Part shown: positions 45,245 to 53,463 of the stretch, in pieces
How the letters are laid out: each line of letters begins with the position of its first letter
How positions within the stretch are numbered: position 1 is the stretch's first letter
From: Chloroherpeton thalassium ATCC 35110
GTDB lineage: Bacteria > Bacteroidota > Chlorobiia > Chlorobiales > Chloroherpetonaceae
Direction of reading: 5' to 3'
Length of the DNA: 64,000 nucleotides
Assembly: GCF_000020525.1 (NCBI RefSeq)
Contig: NC_011026.1
Coordinates: 1,408,001 to 1,472,000 of the forward strand
Position numbers and translations under genes: made by a program
Notes under the pieces: model-generated
Told to the model about the DNA's origin: nothing
Database searches by the model: none
What the model saw: only the letters and a program-made list of their open reading frames with translations

Positions 45245-47593
45245 ATGATCGGTAAGGTTAATGCTCTTTTATTGAGAGTTTTGGCCTTTTGGCTGCTTTT
45301 AGCGCCATTTGTATTTATCACATTTCCCGCGTTCGCTCAATCAAGTACAGGGTTGCAGCCCCCAGTTTTCATCGACAAAATCGAGTTGACTGGTAATCGT
45401 GCAATTAGTTCCGCCGACATAATATCTGAGATGAGGACTCGTGAAAATACCACTTATATGGGGTTTTTTCGTCCTTGGCTTGGAATTAACCGATTTACTC
45501 AGCACCTCTTTGCTGATCCTAATGGCGGCGCGTATGCTTTTGCTACCCCTCTTGTTTCCGATTCCAGTGGCCTAAAAAATTGGATCCAGCGGATGTTGGG
45601 TGAAGCTCCTCGTGAGTTTTCTGCTCGCGAATTTGAGCTCGATATTGTCCGCCTAACAGAGTTGTATGCGTACAATGGCTTTTATGCGGTGCGAATTGAT
45701 ACGACCATTATTTATCAGGAGGCAGGGCGACGCGTTTCGCTAAAAGTTAAAATTAGCGAAGGTCTTCCAACGCTAATTGATAGCATTCGCTACGAAGGGT
45801 TAGATTCCGTTTCGCCGCAGCTTCGCGAAAAACTTCCTGATGATTCAGAACTTCACATCGGTGATATTTGCTCTATCGAACGAATTCTAAATGAGCGAGA
45901 TCGTCTTGTCGACTTGTTTAGGGAAAATGGTTATAACTTTATAGCCGCAGATAGCATTTCGGTAACGCTTGATACGTTGCGTCAAAGTGCCGGTGTTTAT
46001 TTTCTGGTGCGATTGCCAGAGCGCCTAACTTACGGTGAGGTAAGCGCAATTGTTCATAATGCGCAAGGTGCTGATTCCGCAAATCAGCTCAAAGAAAGCT
46101 TGGACGATGAAGTTGGCATCAAAGTGTATAGCAGCAAGCGGCTTTCGCACAAGCTGCTTCGTCGCGCTATTCAATATCGCCCTAAAGATTTAACACAAGC
46201 GTCTCTCCGCCTGAAAACACTTCAGCAGTTGAACCAATTGGGCATTTTTGAATCCATCTATATTCGCAACGATTCGGTTCAGCATAAGCAGCTTTTTTCA
46301 ACGATTCATCTTCAGCTTGCGCCGCAACATCAAATCAAACCAGAGCTCCTTATCGATAATCGAAATAGCGAGCCATTTTTTGGTTTATCGCTGGGTTATT
46401 TGAATCGCAATTTGTTTGGCGGCGCTGAAAGTTTCAACATTTCTACCAGTGCGGGTATTCAGCTTTCCTATAATCAAAACCTTTTGGAAGGTATTGAATC
46501 TAAAGGTGGCTTTTTTGATGGATTGCCTTACAACATCGAGGCGGTTGCTGATATTGGTATTCCCTATCTTTTTGGGTTAGGAAATCGCTTCAATACGAGT
46601 GTGCAGTATTCTTTTACCCAATTGCCGATTTTGCTAAAACAGCAGCGCGCGCTTATCCGATTTCGTGTGCAAGGTGGCGCCAATCAGTACCAACGGATCA
46701 CATTTGATATATTGGAATTGGAATTGGTTTTGAACGATTCGCTAAATGCTTTCCGAGAATTGTTCGAAGAAAAAATCGCTGAAAACATTGATGTCGATCC
46801 AACCGATGAAGATGAAATAACGACGGCTATCGATAGCTTGCTCGAGAAACGATTGAACCCAACCATCCGATTTGATTTTCTTTTTTCTAATCAAATCGAC
46901 TCGCGCCGCGACTTTGATGTTCGCTGGTCTTTTACGGCGGAAGAAACGGGAAGCATCACCTACTTGGTCGATCGATTTATCGACACAAAGTCGCGAGAGG
47001 GTTTCACGGACGACGACCCGCAGATTTTTGGCCTGCCATATTCTCAATATTATAAATTCAGTTCGCAGTTAAGCCTGGCGTTTTCATCTGGACGAAAAAC
47101 CCAGCTTGCAACTAAATTTTTGATAGGCTTCATGTCGCCGTATGGTAAGGCTGACCAAACGCCACAAGAACGTCGTTTCTATTCTGGTGGTGCAAACAGT
47201 ATGCGAGGCTGGCCTTACAATTCGCTCGGGCCTGGTAGAAATCCAAGCGAAACGGTTTCAAATCTTGGCGCCGATATTAAAATCGAAAGCAGTGTGGAAT
47301 ATCGCATTAGCTTTTTCACATTTCTAAATCAGGCTTCTGGCGTGGTTCTGTTTTCCGATGTGGGAAATATTTGGAATCGCACTGGTGAATATGCGTTTGT
47401 GCTGGGAAATTGGGTTCAAGAATTAGCTTGGGATGCGGGCTTTGGACTCAGAATTGGTACGCCAATTGGCCCAATTCGCCTGGATTTTGCCTATCGAATT
47501 TTTGACCCGACAAACTCAGATGACGGCTGGGAAATTAAAAAATGGGCTTTTCCAAAATTCAACTTCAATTTTGCCATTGGTGAGGCTTTTTAG
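45245..47593 (+). CDS. Omp85/BamA-TamA family outer-membrane protein
   Basis: Outer-membrane translocase or assembly protein with POTRA domains and a 16-strand-type barrel. The 782 residues begin with a signal peptide ending PAFAQ (cleavage about 31). POTRA-like sequences follow (FIDKIELTGNRAISSADIIS; DIVRLTELYAYNGFYAVRID; GDICSIERILNERDRLVDLF), then the barrel with the family's L6 motif FYSGGANSMRGWPYNSLGPG, ending AIGEAF. The frame starts TTG at 45209; the ATG at 45245 is preferred. Whether it is BamA itself or a paralogue cannot be decided without the genome. Confidence 0.85.
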   Translation: MIGKVNALLLRVLAFWLLLAPFVFITFPAFAQSSTGLQPPVFIDKIELTGNRAISSADIISEMRTRENTTYMGFFRPWLGINRFTQHLFADPNGGAYAFATPLVSDSSGLKNWIQRMLGEAPREFSAREFELDIVRLTELYAYNGFYAVRIDTTIIYQEAGRRVSLKVKISEGLPTLIDSIRYEGLDSVSPQLREKLPDDSELHIGDICSIERILNERDRLVDLFRENGYNFIAADSISVTLDTLRQSAGVYFLVRLPERLTYGEVSAIVHNAQGADSANQLKESLDDEVGIKVYSSKRLSHKLLRRAIQYRPKDLTQASLRLKTLQQLNQLGIFESIYIRNDSVQHKQLFSTIHLQLAPQHQIKPELLIDNRNSEPFFGLSLGYLNRNLFGGAESFNISTSAGIQLSYNQNLLEGIESKGGFFDGLPYNIEAVADIGIPYLFGLGNRFNTSVQYSFTQLPILLKQQRALIRFRVQGGANQYQRITFDILELELVLNDSLNAFRELFEEKIAENIDVDPTDEDEITTAIDSLLEKRLNPTIRFDFLFSNQIDSRRDFDVRWSFTAEETGSITYLVDRFIDTKSREGFTDDDPQIFGLPYSQYYKFSSQLSLAFSSGRKTQLATKFLIGFMSPYGKADQTPQERRFYSGGANSMRGWPYNSLGPGRNPSETVSNLGADIKIESSVEYRISFFTFLNQASGVVLFSDVGNIWNRTGEYAFVLGNWVQELAWDAGFGLRIGTPIGPIRLDFAYRIFDPTNSDDGWEIKKWAFPKFNFNFAIGEAF

Positions 47594-47918
47594 TAAAAAA
47601 CACAGTTTTTCTATTCTTAACTTGAAAGGTAGCTGTATTTTATACACAACTTATTTTATTTTTTATACTTAGCCGGCGTCATATTGCTAAAAGTTAATTC
47701 TTTGTTAAAGAAAAATTAATCTTAAGGGCTTACTTTTCTGGATGTTTTTTTTCGTCTTTCTCCCAAGTTTTATAATCAGTACAAGTATCGGTTCATTGAT
47801 TTTTTGAATAGATGCAGCTTGCAACATCTATTTAGGAAGTTTGTAGAATACTATCTCGTTTCAACATGGCTTTTTCAATAATTATCAACAGATGCTCACA
47901 GCGTGATATTATAATTTT
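47594..47918. other. Non-coding region
   Basis: This 325-base A/T-rich gap follows the Omp85-family gene. No gene, RNA or strong terminator was recognised; it presumably holds the promoter of the small gene at 47919. Confidence 0.3.
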
Positions 47919-48203
47919 ATGTTAGAATCAACACTGAAACTGGCTAAGGACAACGAAGCATTTAATCGGCTCTTAAAAGCGTTGTTTATTTTAGAAGGCC
48001 ATATGGCCACTTTTGAAAACGAAGGGGTTCAAATCATTGAAGGCTACTTTCACATGTGGAATAATGGAGAGTTTCATCCCGATCATGTTCCCATGAACCC
48101 AGAAGAATTTCTTTTGCTCATCCGTCAAGAAATTTCTTACGACATTTCTGAACTGACGAAAGAGGTGGTTCAGAATGTAACACATAATTATAACGGGGCT
48201 TAA
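47919..48203 (+). CDS. Small hypothetical protein
   Basis: Not recognised. The 94 residues look soluble and mostly helical: LESTLKLAKDNEAFNRLLKA, HMATFENEGVQIIEGYFHMW, then EEFLLLIRQEISYDISEL. ATG start at 47919. The composition (no long hydrophobic run, balanced charges) looks like a real protein rather than a random frame. It stands alone, converging on the gene at 48352. Confidence 0.55.
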   Translation: MLESTLKLAKDNEAFNRLLKALFILEGHMATFENEGVQIIEGYFHMWNNGEFHPDHVPMNPEEFLLLIRQEISYDISELTKEVVQNVTHNYNGA

Positions 48204-48351
48204 AGACTTCTATCTATGTGCTAATTGCATAACCAAAAAGCTAACACACACGAACGCGTCTTCGCTTTATGGTTCTTACGTCCCTCAAAAATGCGTGGTC
48301 GCAAGTTCTGCGGCGCCGACAAAATTGTGAATGCGTAAATTAGCGGCTTTT

Positions 48352-49563
48352 TTACTTATCAAGTAAAATGACTTTTCCCGTTTTGTCGACAATAATGGGA
48401 CTGTTTTTCGAAACCGCTTGTGATTCTGTGGTGGTTTGGTTTGCATAGCAGCGCTCTAAGAAAAATCGATCCTTGCAAAAAGCGAAAAACGCCTTTTCGT
48501 TTAGAAGCCATAAAACGTAAAAGCGTTTTTCCTTTTCATAAATCAGATAGTGAAGATCGTTTTGCTTAAACTTTTCTATCATTTCTTTTGCGTGTGGCAC
48601 GGGATTGAGCCAAGGATGACGAATCATGTTCCATTTGCCATTTTCCCCATCAACGGTATAGACATATCTTACCAGAGAATAGGATAAAAAACGGCGCAAC
48701 TTTTCTAAGTAATAAGGCTGATTCGAATCGATATAGCCCTCAATTTCAACTTCATTGACAGGCGAAACATATAGCCGAGCTATCAGCTTGGTGAGTTCAT
48801 CAGATGAACGATTTGGAATCATCGCGGATGACCAAGAAAGACCGCTTTCGAGAAATCGAAGGAGCAAGCCTCTGAAGCGAACGGCGGGATTGTATTTTTT
48901 TATCAACTTGCTGAGCGCCGCGCCACCAGCGCCAGCCAAGCTGAAGAAAATCATAACGGTTAGGCTTGTCCAAAAACGCTCTTCCTCCTCTGCTTTTTTT
49001 CGTTTCAGGTATTCAGCATACCAATCGATCTGATTTTTTGGATCTTCTAAAAGGTTGTTTGGCGCAGTGAACGGATTAACCGAAATCCAAACTGGAAATA
49101 CTGGAATTTGCACTTTTTGAACTTTGCCCGCTTGAGATAGAAACGACTCAAAATTCAAAATGCCTTTTTGCAACAGCACGTCTGTGGCCAGCACTTCGCA
49201 ACTTGCTTCCAGTGGCACAATTAAATAATTCCCTGAATCAGAGAACGAAATTTCTATTTTTCCCGTGTTCCAGGTTCTATAAAGCTGGCCATTGCGCATT
49301 TGATATCGCCAAACGCGCCAATCGCCAAAATGAATGTGGTTTGTCTGATAATTTGGCTGCGAGTCCTTCATTTCGAACGTCAAATTGCTAATGGCCACAG
49401 CCGAATACAACCGATACGAAATGGTGACATTTTCGCCTGGATTCACGGAATGCGTTTGAACTTCAGGAATCAGGAAAATGTCGGGTTCTGCTTTGTAGCT
49501 GGCGCGGCTTTCGGCTAAAGCCACGAAAAGAAAAAAGAAAATAACGGCGAGTGTTTTGTTCAT
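48352..49563 (-). CDS. Exported single-pass membrane protein, unknown
   Basis: Not recognised. The 403 residues have a signal peptide (TLAVIFFFLFVALAESRAS) and a beta-rich extracytoplasmic part of about 170 residues. One transmembrane helix lies at about 198-218 (WTSLTVMIFFSLAGAGGAAL), followed by a cytoplasmic domain of about 180 residues rich in basic and aromatic residues. The layout resembles BatD-like proteins, but no motif proves that. The frame opens further upstream (an ATG at 49587); the ATG at 49563 begins exactly at the signal peptide. It lies 28 bases after the preceding lipoprotein gene, probably in one operon. Confidence 0.65.
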   Translation of the reverse strand: MNKTLAVIFFFLFVALAESRASYKAEPDIFLIPEVQTHSVNPGENVTISYRLYSAVAISNLTFEMKDSQPNYQTNHIHFGDWRVWRYQMRNGQLYRTWNTGKIEISFSDSGNYLIVPLEASCEVLATDVLLQKGILNFESFLSQAGKVQKVQIPVFPVWISVNPFTAPNNLLEDPKNQIDWYAEYLKRKKAEEEERFWTSLTVMIFFSLAGAGGAALSKLIKKYNPAVRFRGLLLRFLESGLSWSSAMIPNRSSDELTKLIARLYVSPVNEVEIEGYIDSNQPYYLEKLRRFLSYSLVRYVYTVDGENGKWNMIRHPWLNPVPHAKEMIEKFKQNDLHYLIYEKEKRFYVLWLLNEKAFFAFCKDRFFLERCYANQTTTESQAVSKNSPIIVDKTGKVILLDK

Positions 49564-49591
49564 CGGCACAAAAGTTTCAGTCGGCATGCGG

Positions 49592-50005
49592 CTAATCAAT
49601 AATGATAAAATCGCTCTTGTACTCATCTATATCGAAGAATTTCACTTTTAGCTTTTCACCGGCAGCAATTTCAAAAGTTTTTGAAACCTGCTCTAAAGAA
49701 AATACGGCGTAGTAAGTAATCTGATATTTTCCTGGCTTTAGAAAATAGTCTTTGTTCCCTTTCAGGGTAAACTGCATTTTAAATTTTTCCGCTCCCTCAT
49801 CAATTCCTTCTATTACAAACAACTTCGGCGAAGACGTTTCATTCACAACAGAAAGCGTTGCTTGGCTTTCTTCCGATGCAGAAACAGGCTCTTCTGTAAA
49901 GAGTTTTCTAAACCGGATTTCGTGAACCACATTTTGAGAGCTTGCGCAAGAAATTAGCAACACAACAGAAATCAACCCGATAGTGGTGATCAGATTTTTT
50001 TTCAT
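49592..50005 (-). CDS. Small lipoprotein, unknown
   Basis: Not recognised. The 137 residues have a lipoprotein signal (KKNLITTIGLISVVLLISC, Cys20) and a beta-rich remainder (KLFVIEGIDEGAEKFKMQFT; YFLKPGKYQITYYAVFSL; KTFEIAAGEKLKVKFFDID), resembling an immunoglobulin-like or PEGA-like fold. ATG start. Probably co-transcribed with the membrane protein at 48352. Confidence 0.65.
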   Translation of the reverse strand: MKKNLITTIGLISVVLLISCASSQNVVHEIRFRKLFTEEPVSASEESQATLSVVNETSSPKLFVIEGIDEGAEKFKMQFTLKGNKDYFLKPGKYQITYYAVFSLEQVSKTFEIAAGEKLKVKFFDIDEYKSDFIIID

Positions 50006-50372
50006 TATTGATGAAATTTAAATTGATTCTATTTCAATATTTTAAAAACACTTAAAATGGTAATCCTATAAGATGAGGATTTTCAAATGAAAAAGTGCAA
50101 ATAGCTTTAGTATGTCAAGAATTATATTATCTTTTGGTGCTTTTTATGCACCTTAGTACCTTATTATTTAGTGCTCCCGAGCTGCTCGGCCTTTGTGCTC
50201 ATCGTACACTCATCATCGTAGTATTCCATAGTTAAAAGTGCTAAGCATGGCTGACAAAGCGCATGTTGGCAGGCAGTTCATTTTAATAGCATAAGTTTAT
50301 ACGTGCTTGAACGAGCGCGGATAGTAAGGATAAACTTTTCTTTTAAAATTGATAACCCTGGAGGACATGTCA
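50006..50372. other. Non-coding leader region of the KamA gene
   Basis: This 367-base gap between the divergent lipoprotein and KamA genes must hold both promoters. A hairpin AATCCT / AGGATT at 50062-50081 is visible. No known riboswitch was recognised. Confidence 0.3.
50360..50364 (+). promoter_or_regulatory. Shine-Dalgarno of the KamA gene
   Basis: GGAGG, 8 bases before the ATG at 50373. It favours that ATG over the TTG at 50349 and the ATG at 50367. Confidence 0.75.
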
Positions 50373-51770
50373 ATGCAGAAGTGTGACATAACTAATTTGC
50401 CCGACGCTGAGTTTTCGTTTATCCCTGAAAATGCGCCAAAGTTTGCAACCTACACGCTTAAAAATTTCCGAAATATACAACAGTTGAAGCACTTACCGGA
50501 GGATGTCGTTTCTGCCATCGCGGTTGTTGGGCATGTGTTTCCATTTAAGGTCAATAGCTATGTGACTGAAAAATTGATTGATTGGGGAAATGCGCCAAAC
50601 GACCCGATTTTCACGCTCACCTTTCCGCAAAAAGGCATGTTATTGCCTCACCACTACGAAATCGTTCAAGCCCTTTTAGCCGAAAACGCCCCAAAATCGA
50701 AATTAGCCAAAGCAATTAATCAAATTCGCGAAGAACTCAATCCACATCCAGCCGGCCAGCTTGAATTCAATGTGCCAAAATTGAACGGCCAGAAAATTGA
50801 CGGTTTGCAGCACAAGTACAATGAAACCGCGCTCTTTTTTCCAAGCGAAGGCCAATCTTGCCACGCCTATTGCACTTACTGCTTCCGATGGCCGCAATTC
50901 GGTGAAAATGACGATTTGAAAATCGCCACCAACCAAATTGAAAATGTGATCGCTTACCTAAAGCATCATACGGAAATTTCTGATGTGCTAATTACCGGCG
51001 GCGATCCGTTAACGATGAGTGCAAAATCTCTCTCGAAATATGTGCTTGCGCTTCTTAGCGAGGACTTGCCACATATTCGAACAATTCGTATCGGCACAAA
51101 AACCTTGACTTATTGGCCATATCGGTTTTTAACAGAAAAAGACTCTGAGCAATTGCTGGACGCGTTTCGGATGATTGTTCGCAGCGGCAAGCACCTGGCG
51201 TTGATGACGCACTTCAATCATCCAGTCGAGCTTGAAACGCCTGAAGTGGCCGAAGCTATTCAGCGCATTCGAGAAACCGGCGCTGTGATTCGCACACAAT
51301 CGCCCATTATACGCGGCATCAACGACGACGCGAAAATTTGGTCAGCGCTTTGGAAGCGTCAAGTTAGCTTGGGACTCGTGCCGTATTACATGTTCATTCC
51401 ACGCGACACTGGGGCGCAGCATTTCTTCCGTATCTCGCTGGTTCGCGCATGGGAAATCTTCAAAGAAGCGTATCAGCATGTAAGTGGGATTTGCCGAACC
51501 GTGCGCGGTCCAAGCATGTCAACAAATCCGGGAAAAGTGCAGGTAATGGGCGTCTGCGAAGTGAACGGGCAAAAAGTGATTTCCTTGCAATTTTTGCAAG
51601 GTCGCAACCCAGATTGGGTGCTCAGACCGTTTTTCGCGGAATTTAGCGAATCGGCCTTTTGGCTCAGCGAGTTGTCGCCCGCGTTCGGCCAAGAATCTTT
51701 TTTCTATGAAGAAGAACTTGCTGAGTTGACCAAACCGATCGAGGATGATTGTTTGGAAGCGGTTTGTTAA
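50373..51770 (+). CDS. KamA-family radical SAM protein (lysine 2,3-aminomutase-like)
   Basis: Radical SAM enzyme related to lysine 2,3-aminomutase. The 465 residues carry the cluster motif CHAYCTYCF (C163, C167, C170), then DVLITGGDPLTMSAKSLSKY and HLALMTHFNHPVEL. The PLP-lysine region of true aminomutases (GGGGK) is replaced by STNPGKVQV, in which a Gly-Lys pair remains. The C-terminal extension (about 70 residues) ends acidic. The substrate cannot be read from sequence; beta-lysine or EF-P lysine are known KamA-family options, but no partner gene is nearby. Confidence 0.85.
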   Translation: MQKCDITNLPDAEFSFIPENAPKFATYTLKNFRNIQQLKHLPEDVVSAIAVVGHVFPFKVNSYVTEKLIDWGNAPNDPIFTLTFPQKGMLLPHHYEIVQALLAENAPKSKLAKAINQIREELNPHPAGQLEFNVPKLNGQKIDGLQHKYNETALFFPSEGQSCHAYCTYCFRWPQFGENDDLKIATNQIENVIAYLKHHTEISDVLITGGDPLTMSAKSLSKYVLALLSEDLPHIRTIRIGTKTLTYWPYRFLTEKDSEQLLDAFRMIVRSGKHLALMTHFNHPVELETPEVAEAIQRIRETGAVIRTQSPIIRGINDDAKIWSALWKRQVSLGLVPYYMFIPRDTGAQHFFRISLVRAWEIFKEAYQHVSGICRTVRGPSMSTNPGKVQVMGVCEVNGQKVISLQFLQGRNPDWVLRPFFAEFSESAFWLSELSPAFGQESFFYEEELAELTKPIEDDCLEAVC

Positions 51771-51862
51771 TTTTCTGGAAAAATGAAAATCCCCCATATT
51801 TTTTTGTCGGCCACTTTGGTTTCAAAAAGTGGCTTTTGCTTTTGATGGCGAGGTTGCTTTTT

Positions 51863-52186
51863 TCAATCAAATCGATGGCTCAAGTTCAGACCGATGACGC
51901 CGATGATGATGACCGCGATGGAAATGATTTTCATCGGATTGACGCTTTCCTTAAACCACACGATGCCGATGAGCGCGATAAGCACCGTCCCGAGTCCCGA
52001 CCAAACCGCGTAGGTGACGCTCACTTCCAATTCTTTGAGCGCGTAAGTGAGCGAGGTGAAGCTCAGCGCGTAAAAGACGAAAATCATTGCAGATGGCCAA
52101 AATTTGCTAAATCCGTCGGAAAGCTTCATGGAAGTCGTGCCGGAAACTTCCAGCAAAATGGCTAAAATGAGATAAATCCAACTCAT
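51863..52186 (-). CDS. Small multidrug resistance (SMR) transporter
   Basis: Four-helix drug/proton antiporter of the EmrE/QacE/SugE group. The 107 residues have the essential membrane glutamate in ILLEVSGTTSMKLSDGF (Glu13), TYAVWSGLGTVLIALIGI and the C-terminal IISIAVIIIGVIGLNL, all standard SMR positions. The frame opens at an upstream ATG (52234); the ATG at 52186 gives the typical length. Substrate (quaternary ammonium compounds, guanidinium and others) unknown. Confidence 0.92.
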   Translation of the reverse strand: MSWIYLILAILLEVSGTTSMKLSDGFSKFWPSAMIFVFYALSFTSLTYALKELEVSVTYAVWSGLGTVLIALIGIVWFKESVNPMKIISIAVIIIGVIGLNLSHRFD

Positions 52187-52250
52187 AGATCGTTTCAGTT
52201 CAAAATTTATATAGCCAATTATAGCGAAGCGCATAATTATTTAAAACCCA

Positions 52251-52315
52251 TGTCAGGCTGAGCGGAGACGATGCCCTGCTATTTAATGCGTCCTTCGTCT
52301 CCGCTCAGGACGACA
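52251..52315. repeat. Imperfect inverted-repeat element (REP-like)
   Basis: A 65-base element with arms GTCAGGCTGAGCGGAGACGA and, inverted, CTGAGCGGAGACGAAGG; the inner 14 bases (CTGAGCGGAGACGA) pair perfectly. The arms share the TGTC..CTGAG pattern with 35139-35224. It lies between the SMR gene and the lipoprotein operon. Confidence 0.65.
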
Positions 52316-52351
52316 CAAATTTTAGCATGTAAGTAATTATGCTCTTAGCCA

Positions 52352-52377
52352 TAAAAAAAGCCGGCAAGGCGCCGGCT
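52352..52377 (-). terminator. Terminator of the three-lipoprotein operon
   Basis: On the minus strand, a 7-bp stem AGCCGGC / GCCGGCT around GCCTT is followed by a T-run, 30-55 bases after the last stop codon (52407). Confidence 0.85.
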
Positions 52378-52406
52378 CAATTTAACATTTCGTTCGGTTC
52401 TGTTTT

Positions 52407-53453
52407 TTACTCGCCAAAAAGTTTCTTCAAAACGCCATCCGTCAAGTCTGGCAATTTTTTTAGCGCATCCGTCGCGGCTTTTTCCGTCGCTTGCGAAACG
52501 CTAAGCTGCCCTGTGCGTCCCGACGCCGAAAGGCTCGCGAGCGTTTCTTGCGAATGGCTGCCTTCGGCGGAAATGGAAAGATTCCAGCGGCAATAATACC
52601 ATCCGCCAACTTTTTCGTTCGAAGCATTTCTTTCTAAATCAAGCGAGAAAAGAACATCAAAATTCTGTGAAGCGTCTGTTTGCGTTTCCGTAATCGAAAG
52701 TCCGCGTTGGGTGAGTGCATCGATAAATGGTGCAACGAGTCGTTCGGGCGTGTTCGCATCAGTTTTCAATCCAAGCTTAACTTCATTTTTCAAAAAGCGA
52801 TCGATAGCGGCACGTTCTTCGCCAATGTTGTAGCCAGGCTGAACTGCGCTAACCGCATCAGGCTCAACGACTCGCAAATCGGTAGCAAGCATTTCGCGCG
52901 AATTGAGCAAGCTTTTGCGTTGTACATACGATCTGATTTTCTCAAGCTTATCGGCACTTTGCTCGGAAATGGCTTTTTGCGATTTGTATTCGCTATCCAA
53001 TTCTTTGATGCGCGAGGTTAAAATTTCCTGTGCTTTTTCGCGTTCGAGCACGGCCAGCGCGTAGTAGCGTCCGGCGTTTTCGTCGCGCCAGATTTCCGCA
53101 ATTTCCGTTCCTTCAAGTGTTTTATCCAAACCTTCATCATACTTCACGGTCGTTTTTTCCAGCATGGACGAATTTTGCCGGTTTTGAATTTCTTCAGAAA
53201 TCGTTGTTCGTGTCTGCGATTTTAAATCGACTTTAAACACTTTGCCGATGTTCGCGCGTGCGTTTTGTTCGGCAGTTGCGCGTGTGATGCCTGAGCCAAC
53301 GCCCGTCATGTAGAACGCATCGGGATAGTTTCGGCTTTTGCCCTCAACCCAGTCAGGGCGGGCTTGTGTGGTGTGAAGCGGCTCGGCTTGCTGCGTGCCG
53401 GCGCAAGCAAAAAGAAAAAAAGCCAGTGCGATAAACGAAATCGTGCGTGACAT
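52407..53453 (-). CDS. LPP20-like lipoprotein
   Basis: Outer-membrane lipoprotein of the LPP20 group, function unknown. The 348 residues have a signal with lipobox FLFAC (Cys17). The LPP20 region follows (DWVEGKSRNYPDAFYMTGVG, then TRATAEQNARANIGKVFKVD), then a helical stretch and a second domain of about 150 residues. The frame opens at 53546 inside the upstream gene; the ATG at 53453 starts at the signal peptide, 10 bases after the TPR gene stop. Last gene of the operon. Confidence 0.82.
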   Translation of the reverse strand: MSRTISFIALAFFLFACAGTQQAEPLHTTQARPDWVEGKSRNYPDAFYMTGVGSGITRATAEQNARANIGKVFKVDLKSQTRTTISEEIQNRQNSSMLEKTTVKYDEGLDKTLEGTEIAEIWRDENAGRYYALAVLEREKAQEILTSRIKELDSEYKSQKAISEQSADKLEKIRSYVQRKSLLNSREMLATDLRVVEPDAVSAVQPGYNIGEERAAIDRFLKNEVKLGLKTDANTPERLVAPFIDALTQRGLSITETQTDASQNFDVLFSLDLERNASNEKVGGWYYCRWNLSISAEGSHSQETLASLSASGRTGQLSVSQATEKAATDALKKLPDLTDGVLKKLFGE

Positions 53454-53463
53454 AGTGCTAAGA

